From the NCBI RefSeq assembly GCF_000194155.1, contig NZ_GL877878.1:248001-312000 (forward strand): DNA of 64,000 bases, read 5' to 3'. The position numbers were made by a program, and so were the translations under genes. The stretch is from Saccharopolyspora spinosa NRRL 18395. Lineage in GTDB: Bacteria; Actinomycetota; Actinomycetes; Mycobacteriales; Pseudonocardiaceae. Positions 18,074 through 28,706 of the stretch are shown here, piece after piece (the first letter of the stretch is position 1; every line of letters begins with the position of its first letter). The notes beneath the pieces are model-generated. The model was not told the origin of the DNA, did no database searches, and saw only the letters and a list, made by a program, of their open reading frames with translations.

Positions 18074-19105
18074 GTGAGTGACGCACCTTGGGGCCCTACG
18101 ATCGCCACCGCCATCGGATCGATGCCCGGGGCCGATCCGGTCGAGGCGGCGCGCACGGTCGTCGGCGAACTGCCCGACCTGACGCCCTTCCCGGAGCTGC
18201 CGGGGCGCGGCGTCGGCGCCGACATCCTCGGCCGCACCGCCGGGCTGCTGGTGGACCTCGCCGTCGAAGTGGTGCCGTCGGGCTACCGGGTCGCGTCCCG
18301 CCCCGGCCGGGACCACCAGCGCGCCATCGACCTGATGCGCTGGGACCTGGACGCCGTGGAGCAAGCGGCCGCCGAAGCGGGCGCTCCGCGGGCGGTGAAG
18401 GTACAGGCGGCGGGCCCGTGGACGCTGTCGGCCGGGATCGAGCTGCACCGCGGACACCGGGTGCTGACCGACCAGGGCGCGCTGCGCGACTTCGCGGAGT
18501 CGCTGACCGAAGGCCTGATCGCGCACGCCGAACAGGTCGCCGCTCGCACCGGCGCCAGGGTCGTCGTCCAGCTCGACGAGCCGTCGTTGCCCGCGGTGCT
18601 GGCGGGATCACTGCCCACGCCCTCCGGTTACGGCAAGGTGCCCGCGGTCCCGGAACCGGACGCGCAACGCGTGCTGGCCGAGATGATCGAGAATCTCGCG
18701 GCCGCAACGGGTTCGCCGGTCGTGGTGCACTGTTGCGCGGTCCGCCCGCCGGTCGCGTTGCTGCGCCGGGCCGGCGCCGGGGCTATCGCGCTGGATGCCA
18801 CCAGGCTCGGTGACGTGTCCGGTTCGTTCGCCGACGAACTGGGCGAGGCATGGGAAGAGGGCACCACGTTGTTCCTCGGGCTGGTCCCGAGCACGGCGCC
18901 GACGGGCGAAGCCCGCCTCCGCCGAGTCGCCCAACCCGCGTTCGACCTGGCCTCCCGTCTCGGCTTCGCCCGCCGGGCGCTGGCCGAGCGCAGCGTGCCG
19001 ACCCCGACCTGCGGCCTCGCGGGAGCGACACCGGCCTGGACGCGCCGCGCGATCAGCCTCACCCGCGACCTCGCCAACCTCTTCGCCGACGAAGCCGAGC
19101 AGTAG
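18074..19105 (+). CDS. MetE-like (UROD/MetE superfamily) methyltransferase domain protein
   Basis: The 343-residue protein matches only the catalytic half of cobalamin-independent methionine synthase. It keeps the likely zinc ligands H219 and C221 (VVVHCCA) and C313 (TPTCGLAG), and the IGSMPG start of the barrel, but lacks the N-terminal folate-binding half of MetE, which is about 750 residues. M. tuberculosis has the same gene between mnmA and ligA (Rv3015c). It might methylate homocysteine or another thiol from an unknown donor; the function is not established. Confidence 0.8.
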   Translation: MSDAPWGPTIATAIGSMPGADPVEAARTVVGELPDLTPFPELPGRGVGADILGRTAGLLVDLAVEVVPSGYRVASRPGRDHQRAIDLMRWDLDAVEQAAAEAGAPRAVKVQAAGPWTLSAGIELHRGHRVLTDQGALRDFAESLTEGLIAHAEQVAARTGARVVVQLDEPSLPAVLAGSLPTPSGYGKVPAVPEPDAQRVLAEMIENLAAATGSPVVVHCCAVRPPVALLRRAGAGAIALDATRLGDVSGSFADELGEAWEEGTTLFLGLVPSTAPTGEARLRRVAQPAFDLASRLGFARRALAERSVPTPTCGLAGATPAWTRRAISLTRDLANLFADEAEQ

Positions 19106-19142
19106 CGAACCGCCCACCGTAGCGTGATCGATCGGCTACCGT

Positions 19143-19440
19143 GTGGAAGAACGAGATCCCGAGCTGCGGAAGGTTTACGAGATGGCCCGCTGGCAGGTCG
19201 GTTTCGACCTACCCGAGGAACCCCGGAGCGCCTGGCGAACCTGACGCAGCGGCTGCCTTCGCGAAGATGCTGGTCGCCCGCTTCGACCAGGCAAAAGCCC
19301 GCAGGGTGAGCATCGAGCGGGACGGCGAGAAGCTCGAATTCGAAGGCCTGATCGCGAAAGACCAACACCTCCTCGAGGAAGCGATAGCCGCGAAACTCCT
19401 CGAAGGCAACCCCCCGGACCCTGCGAACCCGCAGCAGTAG
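19143..19440 (+). pseudogene. small hypothetical protein split by a 1-base frameshift
   Basis: From GTG 19143 the frame reads VEERDPELRKVYEMARWQVG and FDLPEEP, then stops shortly after. A second frame continues GAPGEPDAAAAFAKMLVARF and DGEKLEFEGLIAKDQHLLEE to 19440. If one C of the CCCC run at 19221-19224 is removed the two join into a smooth protein of about 98 residues with charged helical character. I do not recognise the family. Either a real one-base insertion or a homopolymer sequencing error is likely. Confidence 0.5.
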
Positions 19441-19642
19441 GCGGCCGGACTGTGCGGCTGGTCGCGACCGGGAGCGGGGGCGGGACGATCCGCCCCACGG
19501 CGAAGCGGCCGCCTTTGTTCGTCCACTTTGGAATTTTGCTTCGATCCGCGGGCGGTTGCTTGCTGGTTGGGTTTGATTTCTTGTCGGTGCGTGTTTTTCG
19601 GAATTCGCCGTGCGGAAGTCGTTGCGCTGGTAGGAAGAACTC

Positions 19643-20653
19643 GTGGGCGGTCATTGCATCAGCGAGCTCGAGCGGGCCGAGTGGATTCGGCGGAGCACCA
19701 TCCAGGATGCTGCGTGCCTGACCTTCGTGCGGGGCGACGACGTCGGTGAGGTGGCTGAGGACTTCGGTGCCGTCGCCGGGTTCGGCCGGCTGCTGGACAT
19801 CGACGACTTCTGCGAGGAAGCCTTCGCCCACCAGGAGAAATACCCCATGATCGCGCTTCGGCAGGTGGGCGGCTGGGTGCTGGTGGTCGAGGACAGCGGT
19901 CGGCAGGGGCAGCGGCCGGAAGTGCTGCGCCAGGCCGCGCGGCAGGTCGCCGTCTCGGTGTTCTGGGACGCGAGCGCGCTCACTCGTTTCTCGTATGCGG
20001 TGCTCGGCGACGTCCGGACCTCGTTCGAGGCGGTGCTGCCGGAGTACCGGGAGGGCAGCCGACCGGACGAGCTTGAAGTCGTTCGCGCCGGATTGCCCTG
20101 GTCGCAGGCCGATCCGGTGGCGCTGATGCTGGCGTTGGCAGGGCGGCTGACCGGGCTGTCGCCGACCCCGGACTGGCTCGTCGGCGACTTCCAGACCTTC
20201 CCGGTCGCGCCGTGGCCCGACGACCTGGTCGGGGATCCCAATCCGCTGGACGAGATCGCCGGCTACCCGCCCGAACTGGTCGCGGCGCTGCGCCTGGCAG
20301 CCGAGCCCGATCGGCGACGGGCCGTCGCCGCGGCTGCGCGGCACGTGGTCGCAACCGTGGGCTGCGTCGACCACCCCGTCGTGCGGCGGACCCTGTCATC
20401 CCTGATCAGAGCGGGTTCGATCGACCACGGTGCGCTCGGCGCGGTGGTCCGGGAATGGTCCTGGCAGAGCACCCGGAGCCGCCCGTGCAGCAAGATCCGC
20501 AACCAGCTGCGCGCGGTTGAGGCGTTGCGGCAGGCAACTCACGAGGATGCGCTGACCGCGCTGGCCGGGATGCTGGTCGGGGCACGGCACGTGCGCGGCG
20601 TGGAGGCCGGTGAGCTCGCCCGCATCGTCGCCGCCGAACTGGCGGACCCGTGA
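19643..20653 (+). CDS. DUF6461-like hypothetical protein
   Basis: The 336-residue protein has the DUF6461 pattern: AACLTFVRGDDVGEVAEDFG near the N terminus, IALRQVGGWVLVVEDSG, then a SVFWDASALTRFSYAVLG segment. The C-terminal third is helical and Arg-rich. DUF6461 proteins are common and lineage-scattered in filamentous actinomycetes and have no known function. The preceding 200 bases are more T-rich than the surroundings and contain no gene. The GTG start has no obvious ribosome-binding site. Confidence 0.65.
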   Translation: MGGHCISELERAEWIRRSTIQDAACLTFVRGDDVGEVAEDFGAVAGFGRLLDIDDFCEEAFAHQEKYPMIALRQVGGWVLVVEDSGRQGQRPEVLRQAARQVAVSVFWDASALTRFSYAVLGDVRTSFEAVLPEYREGSRPDELEVVRAGLPWSQADPVALMLALAGRLTGLSPTPDWLVGDFQTFPVAPWPDDLVGDPNPLDEIAGYPPELVAALRLAAEPDRRRAVAAAARHVVATVGCVDHPVVRRTLSSLIRAGSIDHGALGAVVREWSWQSTRSRPCSKIRNQLRAVEALRQATHEDALTALAGMLVGARHVRGVEAGELARIVAAELADP

Positions 20654-20704
20654 GTCCGCGGGATCGGCCCCGAAGACAGCACCGCACCCGGCACAATGGT
20701 GGGC

Positions 20705-21400
20705 ATGTTCAGGTTCCTCCGCCGTCGCAACGCCGAAGCCCCGGACAACGCCGAGAACGCTGAGCCGGTCGAGGTCCACGCCGAGGCGGCCGACCGCGCC
20801 ACGCGGTTCTGGCAGCGGTGGGACGACCTGCTGCCGGAGATCGCCTCCGCGCTCGGCGACAGCGTGCCGCAGCGGATCGAGAGCCTGGTAGCGGAAGCCC
20901 TCGCCGATGTGCACCCGAACCTGACCTTCGCCATCGAGCACGGCGAGAAGGCGGTGTACGCGCTGGTCATCAGCGCCCAGGCCGACCCCGAACTGCGCCC
21001 CTACACGGACGCCTGGATGGCCGCGGCCCCAGCCGCCGACACGCTTTGGGAGTACCACGACTCCGTGCCGCCGGTGCCGGACCCGACCGAGGTCACGGTG
21101 AACCTGCGGGGCGAGAAGTACCCGCTGGCCGACGTGCGGGTCGTCGCCCAGGTCGACGAGGCCGAGGGGCTGGTCGACGTCGCCGTCTACCACCCCGGTT
21201 TCAGCGGCTTGGAGGAGAACGCGCGCCGGGCGCTGACGTTCCTGCCGCTGGACGCGACCCTCGGCGAGCGGCTGGCGGCCGACCGGCTGGGCCGGGTGGA
21301 GACCGCAGAACTGGAACCCGAAGGCTCGATCGGCCTGCTGGAGTTCCGCGAACTGGTCCGCGAACTCGCCCGCACCGCATCGGCGCCGACCGAGTCTTGA
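20705..21400 (+). CDS. conserved actinobacterial hypothetical protein
   Basis: The 231-residue protein begins MFRFLRRRNAEA, continues with an acidic stretch and then a globular region with RFWQRWDDLLPEIASALG, VYALVISAQADPELRPYTDAW and VDVAVYHPGF. I see no known domain, signal peptide or membrane segment. ATG 20705 was chosen over ATG 20696 because CACAAT, a -10-like box, ends 7 bases before it. The gene lies just upstream of ligA in the same direction. Confidence 0.75.
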   Translation: MFRFLRRRNAEAPDNAENAEPVEVHAEAADRATRFWQRWDDLLPEIASALGDSVPQRIESLVAEALADVHPNLTFAIEHGEKAVYALVISAQADPELRPYTDAWMAAAPAADTLWEYHDSVPPVPDPTEVTVNLRGEKYPLADVRVVAQVDEAEGLVDVAVYHPGFSGLEENARRALTFLPLDATLGERLAADRLGRVETAELEPEGSIGLLEFRELVRELARTASAPTES

Positions 21401-21470
21401 GGGGCGAAGCCGGTTCCCACCGGATTGACCGCTCCGACGAGTCGTGCGTGCTGTTGTCGGGGACGCTCGC

Positions 21471-23672
<2,202 letters not shown>

Positions 23673-23735
23673 CGCCCGCGAGTCCGCCGGGCTGGCGGAG
23701 GAGGCTGAACTCCTCGGTCGCGATAGAACCTGCAA

Positions 23736-23778
23736 GGCCGCAATTTCCATTGAAATCGAACCTTCGGAAATTGCGGCC
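23736..23778. terminator. perfect hairpin between ligA and the ACT gene
   Basis: GGCCGCAATTTCC (23736-23748) pairs perfectly with 23766-23778 around a 17-base loop. The loop side contains ATTTCCATTGAAAT, a member of the AATTTCMATTGAAA palindrome family found elsewhere in the window. It can end both convergent transcripts. Confidence 0.7.
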
Positions 23779-23801
23779 TGGAGAGGTTGTAGGTGGCGTG
23801 G

Positions 23802-24455
23802 TCAGCCGTCGAGGACGACCGAGACGATGCCGGCCAGGTGGGCCAGGCGGGCGAGCTCCGCGGTGCGGAACATCGGGCCTCCCGGGCGTCCCGCCAGCAG
23901 CACCCGGTCCGGCTTGCCGATCGGCGTCGCCGCCAGCTCGGTGCCGAGCTCCTTCCAGGTGTCCGGCACCCAGTCCTCGTCGCCGTCCAGGATCGTCGCC
24001 CGCGCCAGCGGCAGCCACGGCAGCTCCAGGTAGCCCTCCTGCGGGGCCGAGGTGCTGGCGGCCAGCTGCTCCGCCCCGCCCGAGCGGTGCCCGAAGATGA
24101 TCGCCCAACCGGATCGGATGATTTTGGGGACGCCCTCGGCGAAGATCTGCAACCCGCGCCCCGGCTCGGCCGCGATCTCCTCGACGAGTTCCAGCTCGCG
24201 GTGCGTGTCCAGCACGCCCGCGTAGGGCCGGACCGCATCGACCTCGACGCCGTCGATCGACTCGGCCGCGGTGATCAGCACGTCGGGCAGCCGACCGGAG
24301 GGCAGCTCCACGACCAGGTCGTCGATCGCCACGCCGTTGCTGCGCTCGACCACGTCGACGCTGAGGATGTCGGCACCGATCTCGCCGAGCGCGCTCGCCA
24401 CCGACCCGAGGTTGCCGGGCCGGTCCGGTATCTGCACCCGGATGAGGAAGGACAC
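23802..24455 (-). CDS. ACT domain-containing protein
   Basis: The 217-residue protein begins VSFLIRVQIPDRPGNLGSVA, a classic ACT beta-alpha-beta start, and continues ALGEIGADILSVDVVER. ACT domains bind amino acids, and this protein has no attached enzyme. It has the same place next to ligA as Rv3013 of M. tuberculosis. GTG 24455 begins the domain; the frame extends another 50 codons without conserved sequence. Nearby branched-chain and serine genes make an amino-acid sensing role plausible but unproven. Confidence 0.8.
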   Translation of the reverse strand: MSFLIRVQIPDRPGNLGSVASALGEIGADILSVDVVERSNGVAIDDLVVELPSGRLPDVLITAAESIDGVEVDAVRPYAGVLDTHRELELVEEIAAEPGRGLQIFAEGVPKIIRSGWAIIFGHRSGGAEQLAASTSAPQEGYLELPWLPLARATILDGDEDWVPDTWKELGTELAATPIGKPDRVLLAGRPGGPMFRTAELARLAHLAGIVSVVLDG

Positions 24456-24784
24456 CGGACTCAACGCCTCCAGCTTCGTGCGCGACACCTCGCCGGCCGC
24501 GCTGCTCACCACCGCACTTGGTCGCGTTCTAGCGGCCCCTCGTGCGAGGAACTGGCACTGAAATTGTGTCAGACGCCGCGCCCCACCGGTGCCCCCGGCG
24601 TCCACGGAGTGGAAGGACCTGCGGTTTCCCGCCGTACCGTCGTCCTGTCGTCGCCTCGTCGCTGCGAGTGTTGCCGCTGTGTCGTGAGTCCGCGGCCGCG
24701 GACCTCCCCCCGGCGGCCGGACCCGGGCACCGCCATAGACTGAGCGGTGCCCGTGAAACCGGACATGACCAGGGAGCCTTCGCA
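24456..24784. other. divergent promoter region of the ACT gene and gatC
   Basis: No gene is supported here. A -10-like TAGACT at 24736-24741 lies 43 bases before gatC, and GGGAG about 9 bases before the gatC GTG is its likely ribosome-binding site. The rest shows no repeat or strong hairpin. Confidence 0.4.
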
Positions 24785-25084
24785 GTGTCCAAGATCTCCC
24801 GCGACGAGGTCGCGCACCTCGCCGGCCTGGCGCGGCTGGCTGTCACCGAGGCGGAGCTCGACACCTTCGCCAGCCAGCTCGACCAGATCCTCGATGCGGT
24901 GGCCAAGGTGGGCGAGGTCGCTGCGGACGACATCCCGCCGACCTCGCACGCCGTGCCGGTGACCAACGTTTTCCGCGAGGACGAGGTGCGGCCGGGCCTG
25001 TCGCGCGAGCAGGCGCTCGCCGCGGCGCCGGCCGCCGAAGAGGACCGGTTCCGCGTGCCGCGGATTCTCACCGAGGAGGCCTGA
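24785..25084 (+). CDS. gatC: Asp/Glu-tRNA amidotransferase subunit C
   Basis: GatC is the small stabilising subunit of the GatCAB amidotransferase, which converts misacylated Glu-tRNA(Gln) or Asp-tRNA(Asn) to the amide. The 99-residue protein has the typical start [19 protein letters not shown] and the conserved [15 protein letters not shown] and [20 protein letters not shown] segments. GTG 24785 follows a GGGAG box. Its stop codon overlaps the gatA ATG by one base, so translation is coupled. Confidence 0.95.
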   Translation: MSKISRDEVAHLAGLARLAVTEAELDTFASQLDQILDAVAKVGEVAADDIPPTSHAVPVTNVFREDEVRPGLSREQALAAAPAAEEDRFRVPRILTEEA

Positions 25085-26616
25085 TGACGTCGACCGCATC
25101 CGGCGGCAGCCTGGCCGGGCTGACCGCATCCGAGCTCGCCGCCAAGCTGCAGGCGGGCGAGGTCACGTCGGTCGAGGTGACGCAGGCGCACTTGGACCGG
25201 ATCGCCGCCGTCGACCCGGAGGTGCACGCCTTCCTGCACGTCGACGCCGACGGCGCGCTGGCCGCCGCCCGGCGGGTTGACGAGGATCGCGCCGCCGGGA
25301 ACGTCACGTCGTTGCTGGCCGGTGTGCCGCTGGCGCTCAAGGACGTGCTGACCACCACCGACATGCCCACCACCTGCGGCTCCAAGATGCTGGCGGGCTG
25401 GGTCCCGCCGTACGACTCGACCGTCACGCGCCGACTGCGCGAGGCGGGCGTGGTCATCCTCGGCAAGACGAACATGGACGAGTTCGCGATGGGCTCGTCA
25501 ACCGAGAACTCCGCGTACGGCCCGACCCGCAACCCGTGGGACCTGGAGCGCATCCCCGGCGGTTCCGGCGGCGGTTCGGCGGCCGCGCTGGCCGCGTTCG
25601 AGGCGCCGCTGGCGATCGGCACCGACACCGGCGGCTCGATTCGCCAGCCCGGCGCGGTGACCGGCACGGTCGGCGTCAAGCCGACCTACGGCGGGGTCTC
25701 CCGCTACGGCCTCGTCGCGTTCTCCTCCTCGCTGGACCAGCCCGGTCCCTGCGCGCGCACGGTGCTGGACGCCGCGCTGCTGCACGAGGTGATCGCCGGG
25801 CACGACCCGCTGGACTCGACCTCGATCAACCAGCCGGTGCCGCAGGTCGTCACCGCCGCCGAGCAGGGCGCTTCGGGCGGCCTGCAGGGCGTGCGCGTCG
25901 GCGTGGTCCGCGAGTTCTCCGGCGACGGCTACCAGCCGGGCGTGCAGCGGGCCTTCGACGCCGCCGTCAAGCAACTGTCCGCGCTGGGTGCGGAGGTCAT
26001 CGAGGTCTCCTGCCCGCATTTCGCCTACGCGCTGCCGGCGTACTACCTGATCGCGCCGAGCGAGTGCTCCTCCAACCTGGCCCGCTTCGACGCGATGCGC
26101 TACGGCCTGCGCGTGGGCGACGACGGGGCGCGCAGCGCGGAGGAAGTCATGTCGCTGACCCGCGAGGCCGGGTTCGGGCCCGAGGTGAAGCGGCGAATCA
26201 TGCTCGGCACCTACGCGCTGTCCTCGGGCTACTACGACGCCTACTACGGCCAGGCGCAGAAGGTGCGGACGCTGATCACCCGCGACTTCACCGCCGCCTT
26301 CGAGCAGGTCGACGTGCTGGTGTCGCCCACCACGCCGACCACCGCGTTCAAGATCGGCGAGCGGGTCGACGACCCGATGGCGATGTACCTCGCGGACCTG
26401 TGCACCATCCCGTCCAACCTGGCCGGCAACGCCGCCATGAGCGTCCCGTGCGGACTGTCCGATGAGGACGGTCTGCCGGTCGGGTTGCAGATCATGGCCC
26501 CGGCGATGGCCGACGAGTGGCTGTACCGGGTCGGCGCGGCCTACGAGGCGGCGCGCAACGCGAGCCAGGACGGCCCGCTCATCAACCGTGTTCCCCGGCT
26601 GGAGGTCGCGCGATGA
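25084..26616 (+). CDS. gatA: Asp/Glu-tRNA amidotransferase subunit A
   Basis: GatA is the glutaminase subunit that supplies ammonia to GatB. The 510-residue amidase-signature protein carries the Ser-cisSer-Lys triad at K86 (LALKDVL), S161 ([11 protein letters not shown]) and S185 (DTGGSIRQP). The C-terminal part keeps [20 protein letters not shown]. It is part of the overlapping chain gatC-gatA-small gene-gatB; the ATG of the next gene overlaps its stop codon by four bases. Confidence 0.97.
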   Translation: MTSTASGGSLAGLTASELAAKLQAGEVTSVEVTQAHLDRIAAVDPEVHAFLHVDADGALAAARRVDEDRAAGNVTSLLAGVPLALKDVLTTTDMPTTCGSKMLAGWVPPYDSTVTRRLREAGVVILGKTNMDEFAMGSSTENSAYGPTRNPWDLERIPGGSGGGSAAALAAFEAPLAIGTDTGGSIRQPGAVTGTVGVKPTYGGVSRYGLVAFSSSLDQPGPCARTVLDAALLHEVIAGHDPLDSTSINQPVPQVVTAAEQGASGGLQGVRVGVVREFSGDGYQPGVQRAFDAAVKQLSALGAEVIEVSCPHFAYALPAYYLIAPSECSSNLARFDAMRYGLRVGDDGARSAEEVMSLTREAGFGPEVKRRIMLGTYALSSGYYDAYYGQAQKVRTLITRDFTAAFEQVDVLVSPTTPTTAFKIGERVDDPMAMYLADLCTIPSNLAGNAAMSVPCGLSDEDGLPVGLQIMAPAMADEWLYRVGAAYEAARNASQDGPLINRVPRLEVAR

Positions 26617-26810
26617 ACCCGAAGATCAAGGCAGCGTTCCAACTCGCCTCCGTGCTCTCGGCCGGCCTCGGGCTGCGGGCGAGCTTCCGCGCGGCGCGGG
26701 AGAAGAACGACAAGCTCGCGCTGGCGGACGCGATCATCACCGCGCTCGGGCTGATCACCGGCACCGCCCTGGCCGTGCGGGCCATGCGCAAGGGGGAGGA
26801 CGACAAGTGA
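26613..26810 (+). CDS. small membrane protein embedded in the gat operon
   Basis: The 65-residue product starts [18 protein letters not shown] and has a basic amphipathic segment ([12 protein letters not shown]) followed by one hydrophobic helix ([20 protein letters not shown]) and a charged tail [11 protein letters not shown] do not recognise a family. It overlaps gatA by ATGA and gatB by GTGA, so it must be translated with both. M. tuberculosis has pfkA at this place instead. Its position suggests a link to the amidotransferase, or just a passenger; no function can be assigned. Confidence 0.75.
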   Translation: MNPKIKAAFQLASVLSAGLGLRASFRAAREKNDKLALADAIITALGLITGTALAVRAMRKGEDDK

Positions 26811-28312
26811 CCGCCGTCGCCGAGATCATGGACTACGACGAGGTCCTCGCGCGGTTCGACCCGGTGCTCGGGCTCGAAGTGCACGTGGAGCTGTCCACCC
26901 GGACGAAGATGTTCTGCGGCTGCGCCAACGCCTTCGGCGCCGAGCCGAACACCCAGATTTGCCCGGTGTGCCTGGGCCTGCCGGGCTCGCTGCCGGTGGT
27001 CAACGGCAAGGCCGTGGAGGCGGCCGTCCGGATCGGGCTGGCACTGAACTGCCAGGTCGCCGAGTGGTGCCGGTTCGCCCGGAAGAACTACTTCTATCCG
27101 GACATGCCGAAGAACTTCCAGACCTCGCAGTACGACGAGCCGATCGTGCACGACGGCTACCTCGACGTGGTGCTGGACGACGGCGAAATCTTCCGGGTCG
27201 ACATCGAGCGGGCCCACATGGAGGAGGACACCGGCAAGTCCTCGCACATGGGCGGCAGCACCGGCCGCATCCACGGCGCGGATTATTCCCTGCTGGACTA
27301 CAACCGCGCCGGGGTGCCGCTGATCGAGATCGTCACCAAGCCGATCGTCGGCACCGGGGACCGGGCTCCCGAGGTCGCGCGCGCCTACGTCACGGCGCTG
27401 CGGGATCTGCTGCGCGCGCTGGATGTTTCCGACGTGCGGATGGACCAGGGCTCGCTGCGCTGCGACGCGAACGTGTCGCTGATGCCGAAGGGCACCGCGG
27501 AGTTCGGCACCCGCACCGAGACGAAGAACGTCAACTCGCTGCGCAGCGTGGAGCGTGCGGTGCGCTTCGAGATGCAGCGGCACGCCGCGGTGCTGGCCTC
27601 CGGCGGCTCGATTCTGCAGGAGACGCGGCACTTCGACGAGTCCACCGGCACCACGTCGGCGGGCCGCCCTAAGGAGACCTCCGAGGACTACCGCTACTTC
27701 CCGGAACCCGACCTGGTGCCGATCGCGCCGTCCCGCGAGTGGGTCGCGGAGCTGGCCAAGACCCTGCCCGAGCTGCCGTGGGAGCGGCGCAAGCGCGCGC
27801 AGGAGGACTGGGGCCTGTCCGACGAGGAGTTGCGTGACCTGGTCAACGCCGGAGCGCTGGAGCTGGTGGCGCAGACCGTCGACGCGGGCGCGCCCTCCGG
27901 CGACGCCCGGTCCTGGTGGGTTTCGTACTTGGCGCAGCAGGCCAACACCCGTGGCGTCGAGCTCGCCGACCTGGAGATCACCCCGAAGCAGCTGGCTCGG
28001 GTGATCGCACTGGTCACCGAGGGCAAGTTGACCAACAAGCTGGCCCGGCAGGTCGTCGACGGGGTGCTCGCCGGTGAGGGCGAGCCGGACGACGTCGTCG
28101 CGGCGCGCGGCCTGGAGGTCGTGTCCGACGATTCGGCGCTGCAGGCCGCGATCGACGAGGCGCTGGCGGCGCAGCCGGACATCGCGGACAAGATCCGCGG
28201 CGGCAAGGTGCAGGCGGCGGGCGCGATCGTCGGCGCGGTCATGAAGGCCACCAAGGGCCAGGCCGACGCCAAGCGGGTCCGCGAGCTCGTCCTCGCGGCC
28301 TGCGGCCAGTAG
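26807..28312 (+). CDS. gatB: Asp/Glu-tRNA amidotransferase subunit B
   Basis: GatB binds the misacylated tRNA, phosphorylates the side chain and transfers ammonia. The 501-residue protein has the signature [19 protein letters not shown] at 22-40, the zinc-site [15 protein letters not shown] segment, [16 protein letters not shown], and a C-terminal YqeY/GatB tail domain ([20 protein letters not shown]). GTG 26807 overlaps the stop of the small membrane gene. With gltX and both tRNA-Gln and tRNA-Glu also in the window, it probably makes Gln-tRNA(Gln). Confidence 0.97.
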   Translation: MTAVAEIMDYDEVLARFDPVLGLEVHVELSTRTKMFCGCANAFGAEPNTQICPVCLGLPGSLPVVNGKAVEAAVRIGLALNCQVAEWCRFARKNYFYPDMPKNFQTSQYDEPIVHDGYLDVVLDDGEIFRVDIERAHMEEDTGKSSHMGGSTGRIHGADYSLLDYNRAGVPLIEIVTKPIVGTGDRAPEVARAYVTALRDLLRALDVSDVRMDQGSLRCDANVSLMPKGTAEFGTRTETKNVNSLRSVERAVRFEMQRHAAVLASGGSILQETRHFDESTGTTSAGRPKETSEDYRYFPEPDLVPIAPSREWVAELAKTLPELPWERRKRAQEDWGLSDEELRDLVNAGALELVAQTVDAGAPSGDARSWWVSYLAQQANTRGVELADLEITPKQLARVIALVTEGKLTNKLARQVVDGVLAGEGEPDDVVAARGLEVVSDDSALQAAIDEALAAQPDIADKIRGGKVQAAGAIVGAVMKATKGQADAKRVRELVLAACGQ

Positions 28313-28339
28313 CGGCGTCGGACGCGAACTGCCGAAAAC

Positions 28340-28376
28340 CGAAGTGGGGAACCGGAACTTCCGGTTCCCCACTTCG
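28340..28376. terminator. 37-bp near-perfect palindrome after gatB
   Basis: CGAAGTGGGGAACCGGAA at 28340-28357 is followed by a single C and then its exact reverse complement. As RNA this is a very strong hairpin 27 bases after the gatB stop. Confidence 0.75.
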
Positions 28377-28385
28377 CATTTCCCA

Positions 28386-28458
28386 CCAGGTCCCCAGTTT
28401 CAATTGAAACTGTGGACGGACCTGGGCTGTGTGTGGGGTGCGGTTTCAATTGAAACTG
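28386..28458. repeat. two GTTTCAATTGAAAC palindromes
   Basis: CAGTTTCAATTGAAACTG at 28395-28412 is a perfect 18-bp palindrome nested between CCAGGTCC and GGACCTGG. GTTTCAATTGAAAC recurs at 28443-28456. Similar motifs occur beside ligA, before the alpha/beta hydrolase and in the 46.7-kb tandem repeat. Confidence 0.85.
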
Positions 28459-28468
28459 GGGGGTGGGT

Positions 28469-28706
28469 TCACCGGGCCATGTAGCTCCCGTCGACGTATA
28501 GCTCGGAGCCGGTGGTGAAGGAGGCGTCGTCGCTGGCCAGGTCGGCGACGGCCGCGGCGACCTGGGCCGGGCGCCCGAGGCGGCCCAGCGGCGTCACCAT
28601 CCGCATCGCCGCCTCCCGGTCGGTGCCGCGAACGCCGTCCAGGATGGGGGTGTCGATGAAGCCGGGATGCACCGAGTTCACCCGGATTCCGCAAGCGGAG
28701 CCGTTC
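28469..28706 (-). pseudogene. C-terminal remnant of a short-chain dehydrogenase
   Basis: The fragment reads GIRVNSVHPGFIDTPIL, then PLGRLGRPAQVAAAVADLAS and DASFTTGSELYVDGSYMAR before a stop. This is the C-terminal quarter of a classical SDR. The Rossmann NAD-binding start and the SYK active site are missing; the sequence begins at once next to the stop of the upstream lipoprotein gene. No start codon or ribosome-binding site is present, so it is a deletion remnant. Confidence 0.8.

Noticed and set aside
28386..28458. CRISPR-like repeat (GTTTCAATTGAAAC twice)
   Set aside because: There are only two palindromes with 30 bases between them, the flanks differ and there are no cas genes.
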